Positions 51,367 to 59,295 of a DNA stretch of 64,000 nucleotides are shown piece after piece. Position numbers and translations under genes: made by a program. The DNA is from Bacteriovoracaceae bacterium UBA6200 (lineage in GTDB: Bacteria; Bdellovibrionota; Bacteriovoracia; Bacteriovoracales; Bacteriovoracaceae): NCBI GenBank assembly GCA_002422605.1, contig DISW01000011.1, forward strand, positions 1 to 64,000, written 5' to 3'. Under the pieces are notes generated by a model, which saw only the letters and a program-made list of their open reading frames with translations, ran no database searches and had not been told where the DNA came from. Each line of letters opens with the position of its first letter. Positions within the stretch are counted from its first letter, which is position 1.

Positions 51367-52387
51367 AATAATGGCCAAACAACTTGGTTTTTAGTTCAGA
51401 ATATTTTGGATTGTTCATCATCACCCGGCGAATCTTTTCCATCGCGAAGCCAATATACTTCAGGTATCGATCGTCTTTCCGCCAATTATAAATATAGCAA
51501 AAACTACCCACGGCCTTAAAGACTCTTTGAATCGTCATATCATCATAAAGAGAAAGGAATTCTTGATAGCTCTTCTGACCATGAATTTTCACGTCAAGAT
51601 TATCGTAATAATACTTCTTGAGTGTCACACGGTTCTCTTCATTCAGATCATAATAACAATCTTCTAAAAGTGAAACCAGATCATATTGAGGAATACCCCA
51701 ACGAGCATCCTGAAAATCGATAAAAACAAATTCATTCCCTTTAACCATCAAATTTCTCGAGTGAAAATCCCGATGGGTAATCACCATCTTCTCTTGGGAA
51801 AGACGCTTCATGATGGGATCAAACAATGACTCAAGTTCTGCAATGAGATTATTGTCATGGGTTTTATTGAAGAAGTTTAGAAAATACTTAAAAGTGAAAC
51901 GAGTTTCATCCATGTATTTTTGATAATCAAACTTAAGCTGAAAGAGGTTTAAATTTTCAATTTTATTTTCAGGTATACGGTGAAGCTCCAGCAACTGATC
52001 AATAATTATCTTATAAATTCCAAATTCTTCTTCATTGGAAGTGATTTGCGATAAATGAGTCAGTAATGTCACGTTGCCAAGATCTTCCTGGAGGGAATAA
52101 CCGCGTTTGAGATTATGATCAACTATTTTAGGAACCCGCACTCTATTAGTATCAAGAAAGTGTTGAACTGAAAGAAAAGGATGTTTTTCCATTGGTTCTT
52201 CAAAAGGATTGTCCAGACAAACGACATAACTGTCAGTCGAAGTAAAAATACGGTAATAGCGACGAGTAGAGGCATCCCCTGTTAATTTATCAATCTCTAC
52301 TAACTTTTCATCTCTTAGGAGGTTTTTATCCTGAGTCTTGTTAAAAAGCTCTTCGATAAAAAATTGTTCTGCTTGCTCTGGTTTCAT
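51356..52387 (-). CDS. amgK: AmgK-like sugar 1-kinase (aminoglycoside phosphotransferase family)
   Basis: 343 residues. Kinase landmarks: TGDASTRRYYRI near 33 (the AmgK-type P-loop), YSLQEDLGNVTLL near 95, the catalytic ITHRDFHSRNLMVKG near 198 and VFIDFQDARWGIPQYDLVSL near 216. FIDFQDA.xG..YDL.SLL.D.Y is specific to AmgK among APH-fold kinases. AmgK phosphorylates the anomeric hydroxyl of MurNAc and GlcNAc. It is sandwiched between an M48-like lipoprotein gene (adjacent, no gap) and the MurU-like gene. Confidence 0.88.
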   Translation of the reverse strand: MKPEQAEQFFIEELFNKTQDKNLLRDEKLVEIDKLTGDASTRRYYRIFTSTDSYVVCLDNPFEEPMEKHPFLSVQHFLDTNRVRVPKIVDHNLKRGYSLQEDLGNVTLLTHLSQITSNEEEFGIYKIIIDQLLELHRIPENKIENLNLFQLKFDYQKYMDETRFTFKYFLNFFNKTHDNNLIAELESLFDPIMKRLSQEKMVITHRDFHSRNLMVKGNEFVFIDFQDARWGIPQYDLVSLLEDCYYDLNEENRVTLKKYYYDNLDVKIHGQKSYQEFLSLYDDMTIQRVFKAVGSFCYIYNWRKDDRYLKYIGFAMEKIRRVMMNNPKYSELKTKLFGHYYAN

Positions 52388-53224
52388 TTAATTGTCCCTC
52401 ATACTATTGATGAAAGTATAAAAATTTTTCGATGAATTCTTTTTTGCTAACGGATTATCTCCGTCACCACTTTGAATCAAAAAGGCTTTGAACAAAGATT
52501 CTTCACGGTTAATGAGATTCACGTCTCCAACCTGCATCAGAAAATCTGCGGTATTCCGGTTTTGAGTCTGAAGCCAGGATAGATAGTACTCACCATCAAA
52601 TCCCGCTCTAGTCGTAAGGTAGTAGGCCCACTTATGGATTTCCATTTTCTCTTCAAGACCCAACCTGTTTAACTGCATCATACGTTCTAAAGGAAGATAT
52701 CCAATAGGAACAATAGTATGTTTGGCGTACAAGAGATTTTCGCTTCGAACGAGCTCGTAAGACAGAATACTCACCAGAACACTTTCATGTTTTACATATT
52801 TTTCCAATAACCCTCGGGAAAGAAAAATTTCTCCCTTAGGGAGCGAAAAATGCAGAGGCACATCATTGTCCAGAATAGTGACATTGGCACGATTGAGTTG
52901 TTTGAAGAAGGTTTCATTATTTGAAATCACTTCATTCGTAATCCATTCCATGTATTTTTTGGCACGAGGATTTAAGTTCAGAACTTTAATACCTGGTGTG
53001 ATCAAAAAAGGTTTTTTAAGCGAAGCTAAATGATCTGCATAATCCGCAGAAGACATTACCTTGTAACCATTCCCCAAAGATGTATTTTCAGACTTTCCAG
53101 GTAATCTAAAAGTGCTACAAGAGGTAATAATAATCAAAAAAAGAAAATAACAAACCCCCGACAAGGCCGGGGGTTTGATGAGATAAGAAATTAAGGAGCG
53201 ATTAAATTTCGTTTGCGACTTCAC
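52388..53224 (-). CDS. M48-like lipoprotein lacking the HExxH motif
   Basis: 278 residues, GTG start at 53224. A basic amino-terminal stretch and hydrophobic core lead to lipobox IITSCS (Cys near 36). The mature region follows the BepA/M48C pattern: LDNDVPLHFSLPKGEIFLSR (NAFalPgG.ifv..GL), ESVLVSILSYELVRSE where active enzymes have HExxH, and RAGFDGEYYLSWL (AGYd). His-His are lost, so it is a predicted pseudo-peptidase. Its first 23 nt overlap the LysM gene, and a terminator-like hairpin lies within its signal-peptide codons. It precedes amgK and murU without a gap. Confidence 0.65.
   Translation of the reverse strand: MKSQTKFNRSLISYLIKPPALSGVCYFLFLIIITSCSTFRLPGKSENTSLGNGYKVMSSADYADHLASLKKPFLITPGIKVLNLNPRAKKYMEWITNEVISNNETFFKQLNRANVTILDNDVPLHFSLPKGEIFLSRGLLEKYVKHESVLVSILSYELVRSENLLYAKHTIVPIGYLPLERMMQLNRLGLEEKMEIHKWAYYLTTRAGFDGEYYLSWLQTQNRNTADFLMQVGDVNLINREESLFKAFLIQSGDGDNPLAKKNSSKNFYTFINSMRDN
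53140..53176 (-). terminator. Terminator-like hairpin inside the next gene's signal-peptide region
   Basis: On the minus strand AAACCCCCG, loop GCCTTGT, CGGGGGTTT then a T-rich tract (TTATTTTCTTTTTTT). It lies 26 nt past the LysM gene stop and would partly terminate that transcript; the T tract also encodes the hydrophobic core of the M48-like lipoprotein signal peptide. Confidence 0.7.
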
Positions 53225-53879
53225 GACCGTTTTCTAAATAATAAAGGGTGAAGCCCGCATAGATCTTGTTAGGATCTTTAATGAGTGGGCGGTTATTATC
53301 CCAGATAAGTTTCCACTTATGCATCGTTGAGTAAACTTGCTTGGAAATTCCACCAAGAGTATCACCCGTTCTGATGAGATAAGGAAGACCTTGAGGGTTC
53401 CATACAAATTCTTCAGCTGGAGCTGTATAATTCAGAACCATACCATCTCTAATCGTAGTTGATCCTTTTAAAGTATCTTGGTTTTGATTCGCAAGTTCTT
53501 TCCAACGCTCATAATCACCATAGAGTTTAAAAGCAATGAGCATCAATGTTTCGTTTTTTTGAACTGTGTATTGCTTAACGGAACCGCCTTCATAGGCAAT
53601 TACCGGAGCAGTATCAGGCGCCACTGGAGTTTCTGTGATTACCGGTGCCTCAGTATCAGCAGGCATCATTTCACCACTAGGCTCTTCCATGACTGTTTCC
53701 ATGGGGGTTTCTTCAACAAAAGAATGATCTTCTTCTACTGGATTCTCAATGAATTCATCAGCATCAGAAAGTTCAATCTGAGGCGTCTCTTCATTTACTT
53801 TTTGGGCCGATTTGGAGCCGGAACATGCCACCAAACTAAAACTTAACAATACCAACCATGGTATATTTTTCATAATCAC
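53202..53879 (-). CDS. LysM-domain lipoprotein
   Basis: 225 residues. Signal peptide with lipobox SLVACSG (Cys near 19). An acidic, proline-rich linker (about 25-100) extends to two LysM domains: QYTVQKNETLMLIAFKLYGD near 107 and PYLIRTGDTLGGISKQVYST near 167, each ending in the expected hydrophobic strand. LysM domains bind peptidoglycan glycan strands, so the protein likely bridges the outer membrane and the wall. It leads the group with the M48-like lipoprotein, amgK and murU. Confidence 0.88.
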   Translation of the reverse strand: MIMKNIPWLVLLSFSLVACSGSKSAQKVNEETPQIELSDADEFIENPVEEDHSFVEETPMETVMEEPSGEMMPADTEAPVITETPVAPDTAPVIAYEGGSVKQYTVQKNETLMLIAFKLYGDYERWKELANQNQDTLKGSTTIRDGMVLNYTAPAEEFVWNPQGLPYLIRTGDTLGGISKQVYSTMHKWKLIWDNNRPLIKDPNKIYAGFTLYYLENGREVANEI

Positions 53880-53957
53880 TCCCTGATTAATCCTACACAG
53901 TTCCAGTTTATTATAACTTCAAACGATCAGGGAGGGGTGGAAAAAATTGCTAAACTA

Positions 53958-54632
53958 TTAGAAATGGAAAAACATATCTTTCTGGTCAATTGAATCCCAG
54001 ATTCTTTTAACTAAGCGGTCAAAATGTTCTTCATTGTCCAGGAAGTCTAACTCATCGGTATCAACGATAAGAGATTTCCCAAGGTCATAACTGTTATACC
54101 AGTCATCGTAGTAGTTATTCAGACTTGAGAGATACTCAACAGGAATGGCCTGCTCATAATCTCTTCCTCTTAGTTTAATGCGCTCCTGAAGTTTAGGAAT
54201 TGAGCGGCGAAGAAAAATCATAAGAGTTGGAGGACTTAAAAACTGAGTCATGGATTCATAAAGATTGCGGTAATTGTTGTAATCCCGCTCATCAAGCTTG
54301 CCCTGATCAAAGAGAGAGCGCGCAAAGATATTGGCATCTTCATAGATAGAGCGATCTTGAACTGAACTGGCCGGTAAATTTTCAATTTCTTTATGAGTAT
54401 TAAACCGATGAGTTAAGAAATAGACCTGCAAAGGAAAAGACCAGCGACTCATATCACTATAGAAGTCAGACAAATAAGGATTATCCTGCACAGATTCAAA
54501 GTGAGGCTTCCACCCTAAGCGTTCAGATAATTTTTTTGTGAGTGTGGTTTTACCACTCCCAATATTTCCCGCAACCACAACGAACATAGGATTCGAAGCA
54601 CTGCTAAGGCGGTGGTAGGCCTGTTCTGACAT
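53958..54632 (-). CDS. Deoxynucleoside kinase family protein
   Basis: 224 residues from the ATG at 54632, which has AGGAG 6-7 nt upstream; the in-frame ATG at 54653 has none. P-loop GNIGSGKTTLTKKL near 23, the DRS motif in VQDRSIYEDANIFAR near 89 and the lid RGRDYEQAIP near 155 define the dCK/dGK family. It phosphorylates deoxynucleosides for salvage. Which base is preferred is not clear. A gap of 78 nt separates it from the LysM gene. Confidence 0.93.
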   Translation of the reverse strand: MSEQAYHRLSSASNPMFVVVAGNIGSGKTTLTKKLSERLGWKPHFESVQDNPYLSDFYSDMSRWSFPLQVYFLTHRFNTHKEIENLPASSVQDRSIYEDANIFARSLFDQGKLDERDYNNYRNLYESMTQFLSPPTLMIFLRRSIPKLQERIKLRGRDYEQAIPVEYLSSLNNYYDDWYNSYDLGKSLIVDTDELDFLDNEEHFDRLVKRIWDSIDQKDMFFHF

Positions 54633-54716
54633 TAATTTCTCCTGAATTTGCATAAGGAAAGCGTAGTACGAAACATACTAGAAATCTTGACTCATTTAAT
54701 CAAACATATATTTTTT

Positions 54717-54745
54717 TTGATGCGTTTACGTTATTGCGTTAATTA
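54717..54745 (+). promoter_or_regulatory. Possible leaderless promoter of the envelope protein gene
   Basis: TTGATG (54717-54722), 17 nt, TAATTA (54740-54745), 6 nt to the ATG at 54752. The -10 is weak, but spacing matches other leaderless candidates, and no Shine-Dalgarno exists. Confidence 0.4.
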
Positions 54746-54751
54746 TCTAAA

Positions 54752-55738
54752 ATGAAAGAAATGAAGTTAATCAGTATTTTTTTTATTTATATACTCTTTA
54801 ATATAAGCGGTAATCTCCAGGCACAATCTCTGGTGGAAGATGCTAATTTAAATCTTGATGCCCAGTATAACGAAAATCTTTTTACAGAAACAATAAAAAT
54901 TATTTCTGAGTCGAAGAAGATTTTTATTCTCTCGAATAATAATCAGCAGCTGAATCAGGGGGATTTTATTTCCTTGGCCCTGGATAACAATCTTGCGGCT
55001 CGGGCCATTGTCGCCAAAACCCATCAAGGGCAAGTCGGAATTAAAATCATCAAAATCTACTCCCTCGCCCAGTGGGGTCGACTGCGCCGGGATCAAGAAG
55101 TTCAAATTATTAGAGGTGATGATTCAACCTTTGGTAAAAAGCCCGAAGTCGCTGTTGAAGAAACTGCTGTGAATAAAATCAAGAATGAAGAAGACCTCTA
55201 TACCGGTGATGTGGTTATCGAGGATGATTTAAGTATCTTTGATGATAATAAGAATCGCCACATCAAGCCGGATAATATCGTAGCCTTAACCGGAGCTTTT
55301 TATGAAGCCTCCGAGGTGGCTTCCCGCGGAGGAAAAGTTCGCACTAACGAGTTTGGCATTTCCTGGGCTTTTCAATTTTCCGATAATTTTTTTGCTGAAG
55401 GCCTCTACGGACGAGCTCTTATCGATAACTTTCCAGGGGACGGAAGCCAGACTCTGGCCAATCACATGACGGCTCGGATTAAGTACAATTTCAAAGGTCC
55501 GCTTTACACCTTCATCATGCCTTATGTAGGTTTTCACACGTATACCATTTCCAGCCCCGATGCTGGTAAAACGAATAATGATGCCACCAATCAGGAACAG
55601 CTTGATGCTGTTGATGATCTGAAAAAGTCCGGACCTGTTTTTGGTGTTTCTATTTTAAGACGATTGGTACCAGGCTGGTTTATAAAGGCCGACGTGGGCT
55701 CTGATATCATGAGTGTAGGATTTGCCATTGAATTTTAA
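54752..55738 (+). CDS. Exported envelope protein with probable beta-barrel end
   Basis: 328 residues. Signal peptide about 1-24 (FFIYILFNISGNLQAQ). Residues 45-125 form a compact domain with a FlgT/SH3-like beta pattern (IFILSNNNQQLNQGDFISLA). After an acidic linker (about 130-170), the end (about 175-328) alternates aromatic strands (EFGISWAFQFSDNFFAEGLY, ARIKYNFKGPLYTFIMPYVG) and closes SDIMSVGFAIEF, typical of an outer-membrane barrel terminus. It is followed by the overlapping LptM-like gene. No family is recognised. Confidence 0.7.
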   Translation: MKEMKLISIFFIYILFNISGNLQAQSLVEDANLNLDAQYNENLFTETIKIISESKKIFILSNNNQQLNQGDFISLALDNNLAARAIVAKTHQGQVGIKIIKIYSLAQWGRLRRDQEVQIIRGDDSTFGKKPEVAVEETAVNKIKNEEDLYTGDVVIEDDLSIFDDNKNRHIKPDNIVALTGAFYEASEVASRGGKVRTNEFGISWAFQFSDNFFAEGLYGRALIDNFPGDGSQTLANHMTARIKYNFKGPLYTFIMPYVGFHTYTISSPDAGKTNNDATNQEQLDAVDDLKKSGPVFGVSILRRLVPGWFIKADVGSDIMSVGFAIEF

Positions 55739-55883
55739 AATTCTCATCCTTTTGATTCTCGTTTCTTCTTGTGGAGTAAAAGGTGATCCTGTAGCTCCAA
55801 AGTCAAAACCTATGCCCTCTTTCTTAGACAACTACCCTGACATTGAAACAGAGAAGCCAGTCGAAGAATTTAGAAAGCGCTAA
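55728..55883 (+). CDS. Small LptM/YifL-like lipoprotein
   Basis: 51 residues, TTG at 55728 with AGGA 8 nt upstream, stop TAA at 55881-55883. The signal peptide NFKILILLILVSSCG carries a lipobox whose Cys starts CGVKGDPVAP, the CG.KG...P signature of LptM/YifL-type lipoproteins, which in E. coli help mature the LPS translocon LptD. The rest is a short polar tail (PSFLDNYPDIETEKPVEEF). It overlaps the upstream gene by 11 nt and folK by 1 nt, consistent with a real operon member. Confidence 0.72.
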   Translation: MNFKILILLILVSSCGVKGDPVAPKSKPMPSFLDNYPDIETEKPVEEFRKR

Positions 55884-56341
55884 TGTCACTCATCATTGCC
55901 ACTGGCTCAAACATTGGAAACTCACAAGAAATTCTTCTTGAAGCAAAAAAACGCTTATCCCTAGATTTTAAACTGATTGCAGAAAGCCGCATCTATACTT
56001 CTCAAGCAGTTGAATACAAAAACCAGCCAGACTTTTTTAATCAAGTGTTAGAGTTTGAAATACCTGACCTCGATCATGTTACTGCAATGAATAGCTTGTT
56101 AAAAATAGAAAAAGAGTTTGGCCGTAACCGGGAAATTCCGAAAGGCCCTCGCACCTTAGATTTGGATATCATCTTTTGGGGTCTAGAGCGGATAAACAAT
56201 GAGACTTTAATTGTCCCACACCCACGTTGGACGGAAAGAAGTTTTGTGGTTAAACCTTTTCAGGAATTACCATTCTTCCAAACAATTGAAAAATGTTTTA
56301 CAATTCCTAGGTCTTTTGAAATTGATGCCTTCCCGCTTTGA
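55883..56341 (+). CDS. folK: 2-amino-4-hydroxy-6-hydroxymethyldihydropteridine pyrophosphokinase (HPPK)
   Basis: 152 residues, normal size. HPPK activates the pterin before dihydropteroate synthesis. Conserved features: ATGSNIGNSQ near 6, QPDFFNQVLEF near 48, FGRNREIPKGPRTLDLDIIF with both metal-binding Asp near 84-97, and PHPRWTERSFVVKP near 112. The pterin-contacting Phe/Trp residues are in place. It overlaps the small lipoprotein stop by 1 nt. Confidence 0.96.
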   Translation: MSLIIATGSNIGNSQEILLEAKKRLSLDFKLIAESRIYTSQAVEYKNQPDFFNQVLEFEIPDLDHVTAMNSLLKIEKEFGRNREIPKGPRTLDLDIIFWGLERINNETLIVPHPRWTERSFVVKPFQELPFFQTIEKCFTIPRSFEIDAFPL

Positions 56342-56363
56342 GTTTTTAATCAAGGAATAGATT

Positions 56364-57500
56364 ATGGACTTCGCCTTAACTACGGAACAACGTGAGATTC
56401 ACGAACTAGCGATGAAATTCGCTAAGAATGAAATGATTCCCGTTGCTCAGGAATTCGACGAGAAAGGAATCTTTCCTCTGGAGCTTTTTAAGAAGGCTTG
56501 GGAGTTGGGTTTAATTAATACCTGTCTGCCTGCCGCTTATGGTGGAACCGGCTTCTCTTCAGTTGATGGCGTCGTCATTTGTGAAGCTCTCGCCTATGGC
56601 TGCATGGGAATGAATAGTTCCTTCATGGCCAATGATCTGGCCCTCCTCCCAATCGTGATTGGCGGTTCTGAAGAACAAAAGAAAAAGTTTCTCACACCTT
56701 TTACTGAAGAATTTAAAATGGCTTCTTTCTGTCTGACTGAACCCGGAAATGGTTCAGATGCTGCAGGCATTAAAACCCTGATTAAAGACGGTGGCGATCA
56801 CTGGATTTTAAATGGGGAAAAAATGTGGATCACCAATGCAGGCCATGCCGATTTATTTGTCGTCTATGGAACAGTTGATCCTACTCTTAAACACAAAGGA
56901 ATTTCGGCTTTAGTGGTTGATCCAAAATCCCCTGGTGTAGAAGTGGGAAAAAAAGAAGATAAAATGGGCCATCGTGCTTCTGATACAAGAGGTATCCGCT
57001 TTAATAATGTGAAAGTTCCGAAAGAGAACATGCTTGGTAAACCAGGTGAAGGTTGGGCCATCGCCATGAAAACTTTGGATCATTCAAGACCACTGGTAGC
57101 GTCTTCCGCATTAGGTGGCGCTCAACACGCGTTGGATCTTTCCATCCAATACGCAAAAGAAAGAACTCAATTTGGTACTCCGATCGCAAAACATCAGGCC
57201 ATTCAATTTATGATTGCTGAAATGGGAATGAAAATTGAAGCGGCCCGGTTGTTAGTGCATAAAGCTGCGTGGCTTTGTGATCAAGGTGTACCGAATACGG
57301 AAGTGGCATCCTATGCTAAAGCTTTTGCCTCTGACTCTTGTATGCAAATAACGACAGATGCAGTACAAATTTATGGTGGTTACGGTTATAGTAAAGAGTA
57401 CCCTGTTGAAAAACTCATGCGGGATGCCAAATTACTACAAATTTATGAAGGAACATCACAAATCCAACGTTTGGTGATGGCCCGTGAGTTATTAAAATAA
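56364..57500 (+). CDS. Acyl-CoA dehydrogenase
   Basis: 378 residues, the usual short/medium-chain length. FAD-linked oxidation of acyl-CoA to enoyl-CoA. Blocks: CLTEPGNGSDAAGIKT near 125, MWITNAGHADLFVVY near 153, ERTQFGTPIAKHQAIQF near 272 and the carboxyl-terminal IYEGTSQIQRL with Glu362 as the probable catalytic base. etfB and etfA directly downstream form its electron acceptor. The exact chain length or branched substrate is uncertain; the mutase IcmF in this window hints at branched/short acyl-CoAs. Confidence 0.95.
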   Translation: MDFALTTEQREIHELAMKFAKNEMIPVAQEFDEKGIFPLELFKKAWELGLINTCLPAAYGGTGFSSVDGVVICEALAYGCMGMNSSFMANDLALLPIVIGGSEEQKKKFLTPFTEEFKMASFCLTEPGNGSDAAGIKTLIKDGGDHWILNGEKMWITNAGHADLFVVYGTVDPTLKHKGISALVVDPKSPGVEVGKKEDKMGHRASDTRGIRFNNVKVPKENMLGKPGEGWAIAMKTLDHSRPLVASSALGGAQHALDLSIQYAKERTQFGTPIAKHQAIQFMIAEMGMKIEAARLLVHKAAWLCDQGVPNTEVASYAKAFASDSCMQITTDAVQIYGGYGYSKEYPVEKLMRDAKLLQIYEGTSQIQRLVMARELLK

Positions 57501-57525
57501 TCCCTGTTTCTTTAAAGGAGATACT

Positions 57526-58314
57526 ATGAATATTTTTGTGTGCGTGAAGCAAGTTCCAGACACAGAAACTAAAATCACTCCAAGTAGTGACAAGAGTTTC
57601 ATTGAGACAGCTTCTATTAAGTGGATCATGAACCCATATGATGAATTTGCTGTTGAGCAAGCTCTTCTCATTAAACAAGCTAATTCTGCTGCTAACGTAA
57701 CAGTTGTTCGCGTTGGTTCAGTTAAAGATACTGAAGCTCTTCGTACTGCTATGGCGATGGGTGCGGATGAAGCAGTATTGGTTGAAGCTGCTGACAATCT
57801 GGATTCTTATTCAATTGCTAAGGCCCTTAAAGGCGCGATTGAAAAAACTGGAAAAAAACCAGACATCATTCTCGCCGGTAAACAGGCGATTGATGACGAT
57901 GCTCTTCAAGTTCCGCAAATTCTTGCTGAGATGCTTGGACTTCCATCTGTTTCAGTTATCGTGGGCTTCGAACTTTCAGGTTCAACTGTAAAAGTTAAAC
58001 GTGAAATCGAAGGTGGAGCACTAGAAGTTTACGAAGTAACAACTCCGGTTGTTCTTGCGGCCAACAAAGGCTTGAACACTCCTAGATATGCTTCTCTTCC
58101 AGGAATCATGAAAGCTAAGAAAAAACCAATGGCACAACACTCTCTTGCAGATGTTGGTGTAACGGATGCTGACCGTCGTGTGAAATATTCAAATTTCCAA
58201 CTTCCTCCTGAGAAACCAGCCGGGAAGAAATTTGATGCTACAGATGCAGCTAAACAACAAGCTATTGTTGCTGAAGTAGTTGGTCTTCTTCGTACAGAAG
58301 CTAAAATTATTTAA
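57526..58314 (+). CDS. etfB: Electron transfer flavoprotein beta subunit
   Basis: 262 residues. MNIFVCVKQVPDTETKI is the typical start; NPYDEFAVEQALLIK near 37, AMGADEAVL near 81 and LAGKQAIDDDALQVPQILAE near 117 are EtfB signatures, with the AMP site region PVVLAANKGLNTPRYASLPG near 175. It accepts electrons from the acyl-CoA dehydrogenase encoded 25 nt upstream and passes them to ETF-quinone oxidoreductase. A canonical AAAGGAG precedes the ATG. Confidence 0.97.
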   Translation: MNIFVCVKQVPDTETKITPSSDKSFIETASIKWIMNPYDEFAVEQALLIKQANSAANVTVVRVGSVKDTEALRTAMAMGADEAVLVEAADNLDSYSIAKALKGAIEKTGKKPDIILAGKQAIDDDALQVPQILAEMLGLPSVSVIVGFELSGSTVKVKREIEGGALEVYEVTTPVVLAANKGLNTPRYASLPGIMKAKKKPMAQHSLADVGVTDADRRVKYSNFQLPPEKPAGKKFDATDAAKQQAIVAEVVGLLRTEAKII

Positions 58315-58329
58315 TTAAAGGATACATAT

Positions 58330-59292
58330 ATGGCAAACGTATTAGTTTTTACTGAACTTCACGACGGTCACGTTAAGCCCGTGACTCTTGAAATCCTTGG
58401 CAAGCTTGCAGGTCAATCTGCAGACGTTGCAGTCATTGGTGACATCGGAGCTGATCAGGTTGCAGAACTGGCAAAGTTTGGCGCTCAGAACGTTCATAAA
58501 ATTAAAGGTTCAAACCTTGATCAATATTCACCTGAAGGTTATTCCAATGCTTTAGCTGACTTCATCAAATCTAAGTCTTACGACTATGTTTTTGCTGGTG
58601 CAACTTCTATGGGTAAAGATTTTCTTCCAAGACTAGCAGCTAAGTTTGAGGCTGGTCTGGCTTCAGATGTAACTAACTTCACAATGGATGGCGGAACTTT
58701 CGCCGGGACTCGTCCTTTCTTCTCTGGTAAGTGTCTTGCTAAGGTTGAAATCACAGGTCCGAAACCTCATTTCATCACTATCCGTCCAAACGCTCTCGGT
58801 ATGACTGCGTCTCCAACTGCTGGGGCCGGTGCTGCTGCAGATGCTGCTGGAAACGCCGGTGAGATCCGTGCAATGATCAAAGAAATTGTTAAAGCTGCTT
58901 CTTCAAAAACAGATTTAACTGAGGCCAACATCATCGTAACTGGTGGCCGTGCTATGAAGAATGCTGAAAACTTCCAAATCTTAGAAAAGATGGCCGACGT
59001 TCTAGGCGCTACTGTTGGTGCTTCACGTGCCGCTGTTGACTCTGGTTTTGCTCCACACTCTATGCAGGTTGGACAAACTGGTAAAACAGTTGCTCCTTCT
59101 CTTTACATTGCTTGTGGTGTTTCAGGAGCGATCCAACACTTGGCAGGTATGAGAACTTCAAAAGTGATCGTAGCGATTAACACTGATCCAGATGCTCCAA
59201 TCTTCACCAGAGCGGACTACGGTATCGTGGGAGATCTTTTCCAAATCGTTCCAATCATGACTGAAGAGTTTAAAAAACTTTTAGGAAAGTAA
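58330..59292 (+). CDS. etfA: Electron transfer flavoprotein alpha subunit
   Basis: 320 residues. The FAD-binding carboxyl domain is evident: VTGGRAMKNAENFQILEKMA near 200, GASRAAVDSGFAPHSMQVGQ TGK near 233 and YIACGVSGAIQHLAGM near 262, followed by AINTDPDAPIFTRADYGIVG. It pairs with EtfB. AAAGGA lies 8 nt before the ATG, 15 nt after etfB. Confidence 0.97.
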   Translation: MANVLVFTELHDGHVKPVTLEILGKLAGQSADVAVIGDIGADQVAELAKFGAQNVHKIKGSNLDQYSPEGYSNALADFIKSKSYDYVFAGATSMGKDFLPRLAAKFEAGLASDVTNFTMDGGTFAGTRPFFSGKCLAKVEITGPKPHFITIRPNALGMTASPTAGAGAAADAAGNAGEIRAMIKEIVKAASSKTDLTEANIIVTGGRAMKNAENFQILEKMADVLGATVGASRAAVDSGFAPHSMQVGQTGKTVAPSLYIACGVSGAIQHLAGMRTSKVIVAINTDPDAPIFTRADYGIVGDLFQIVPIMTEEFKKLLGK

Positions 59293-59295
59293 TAC

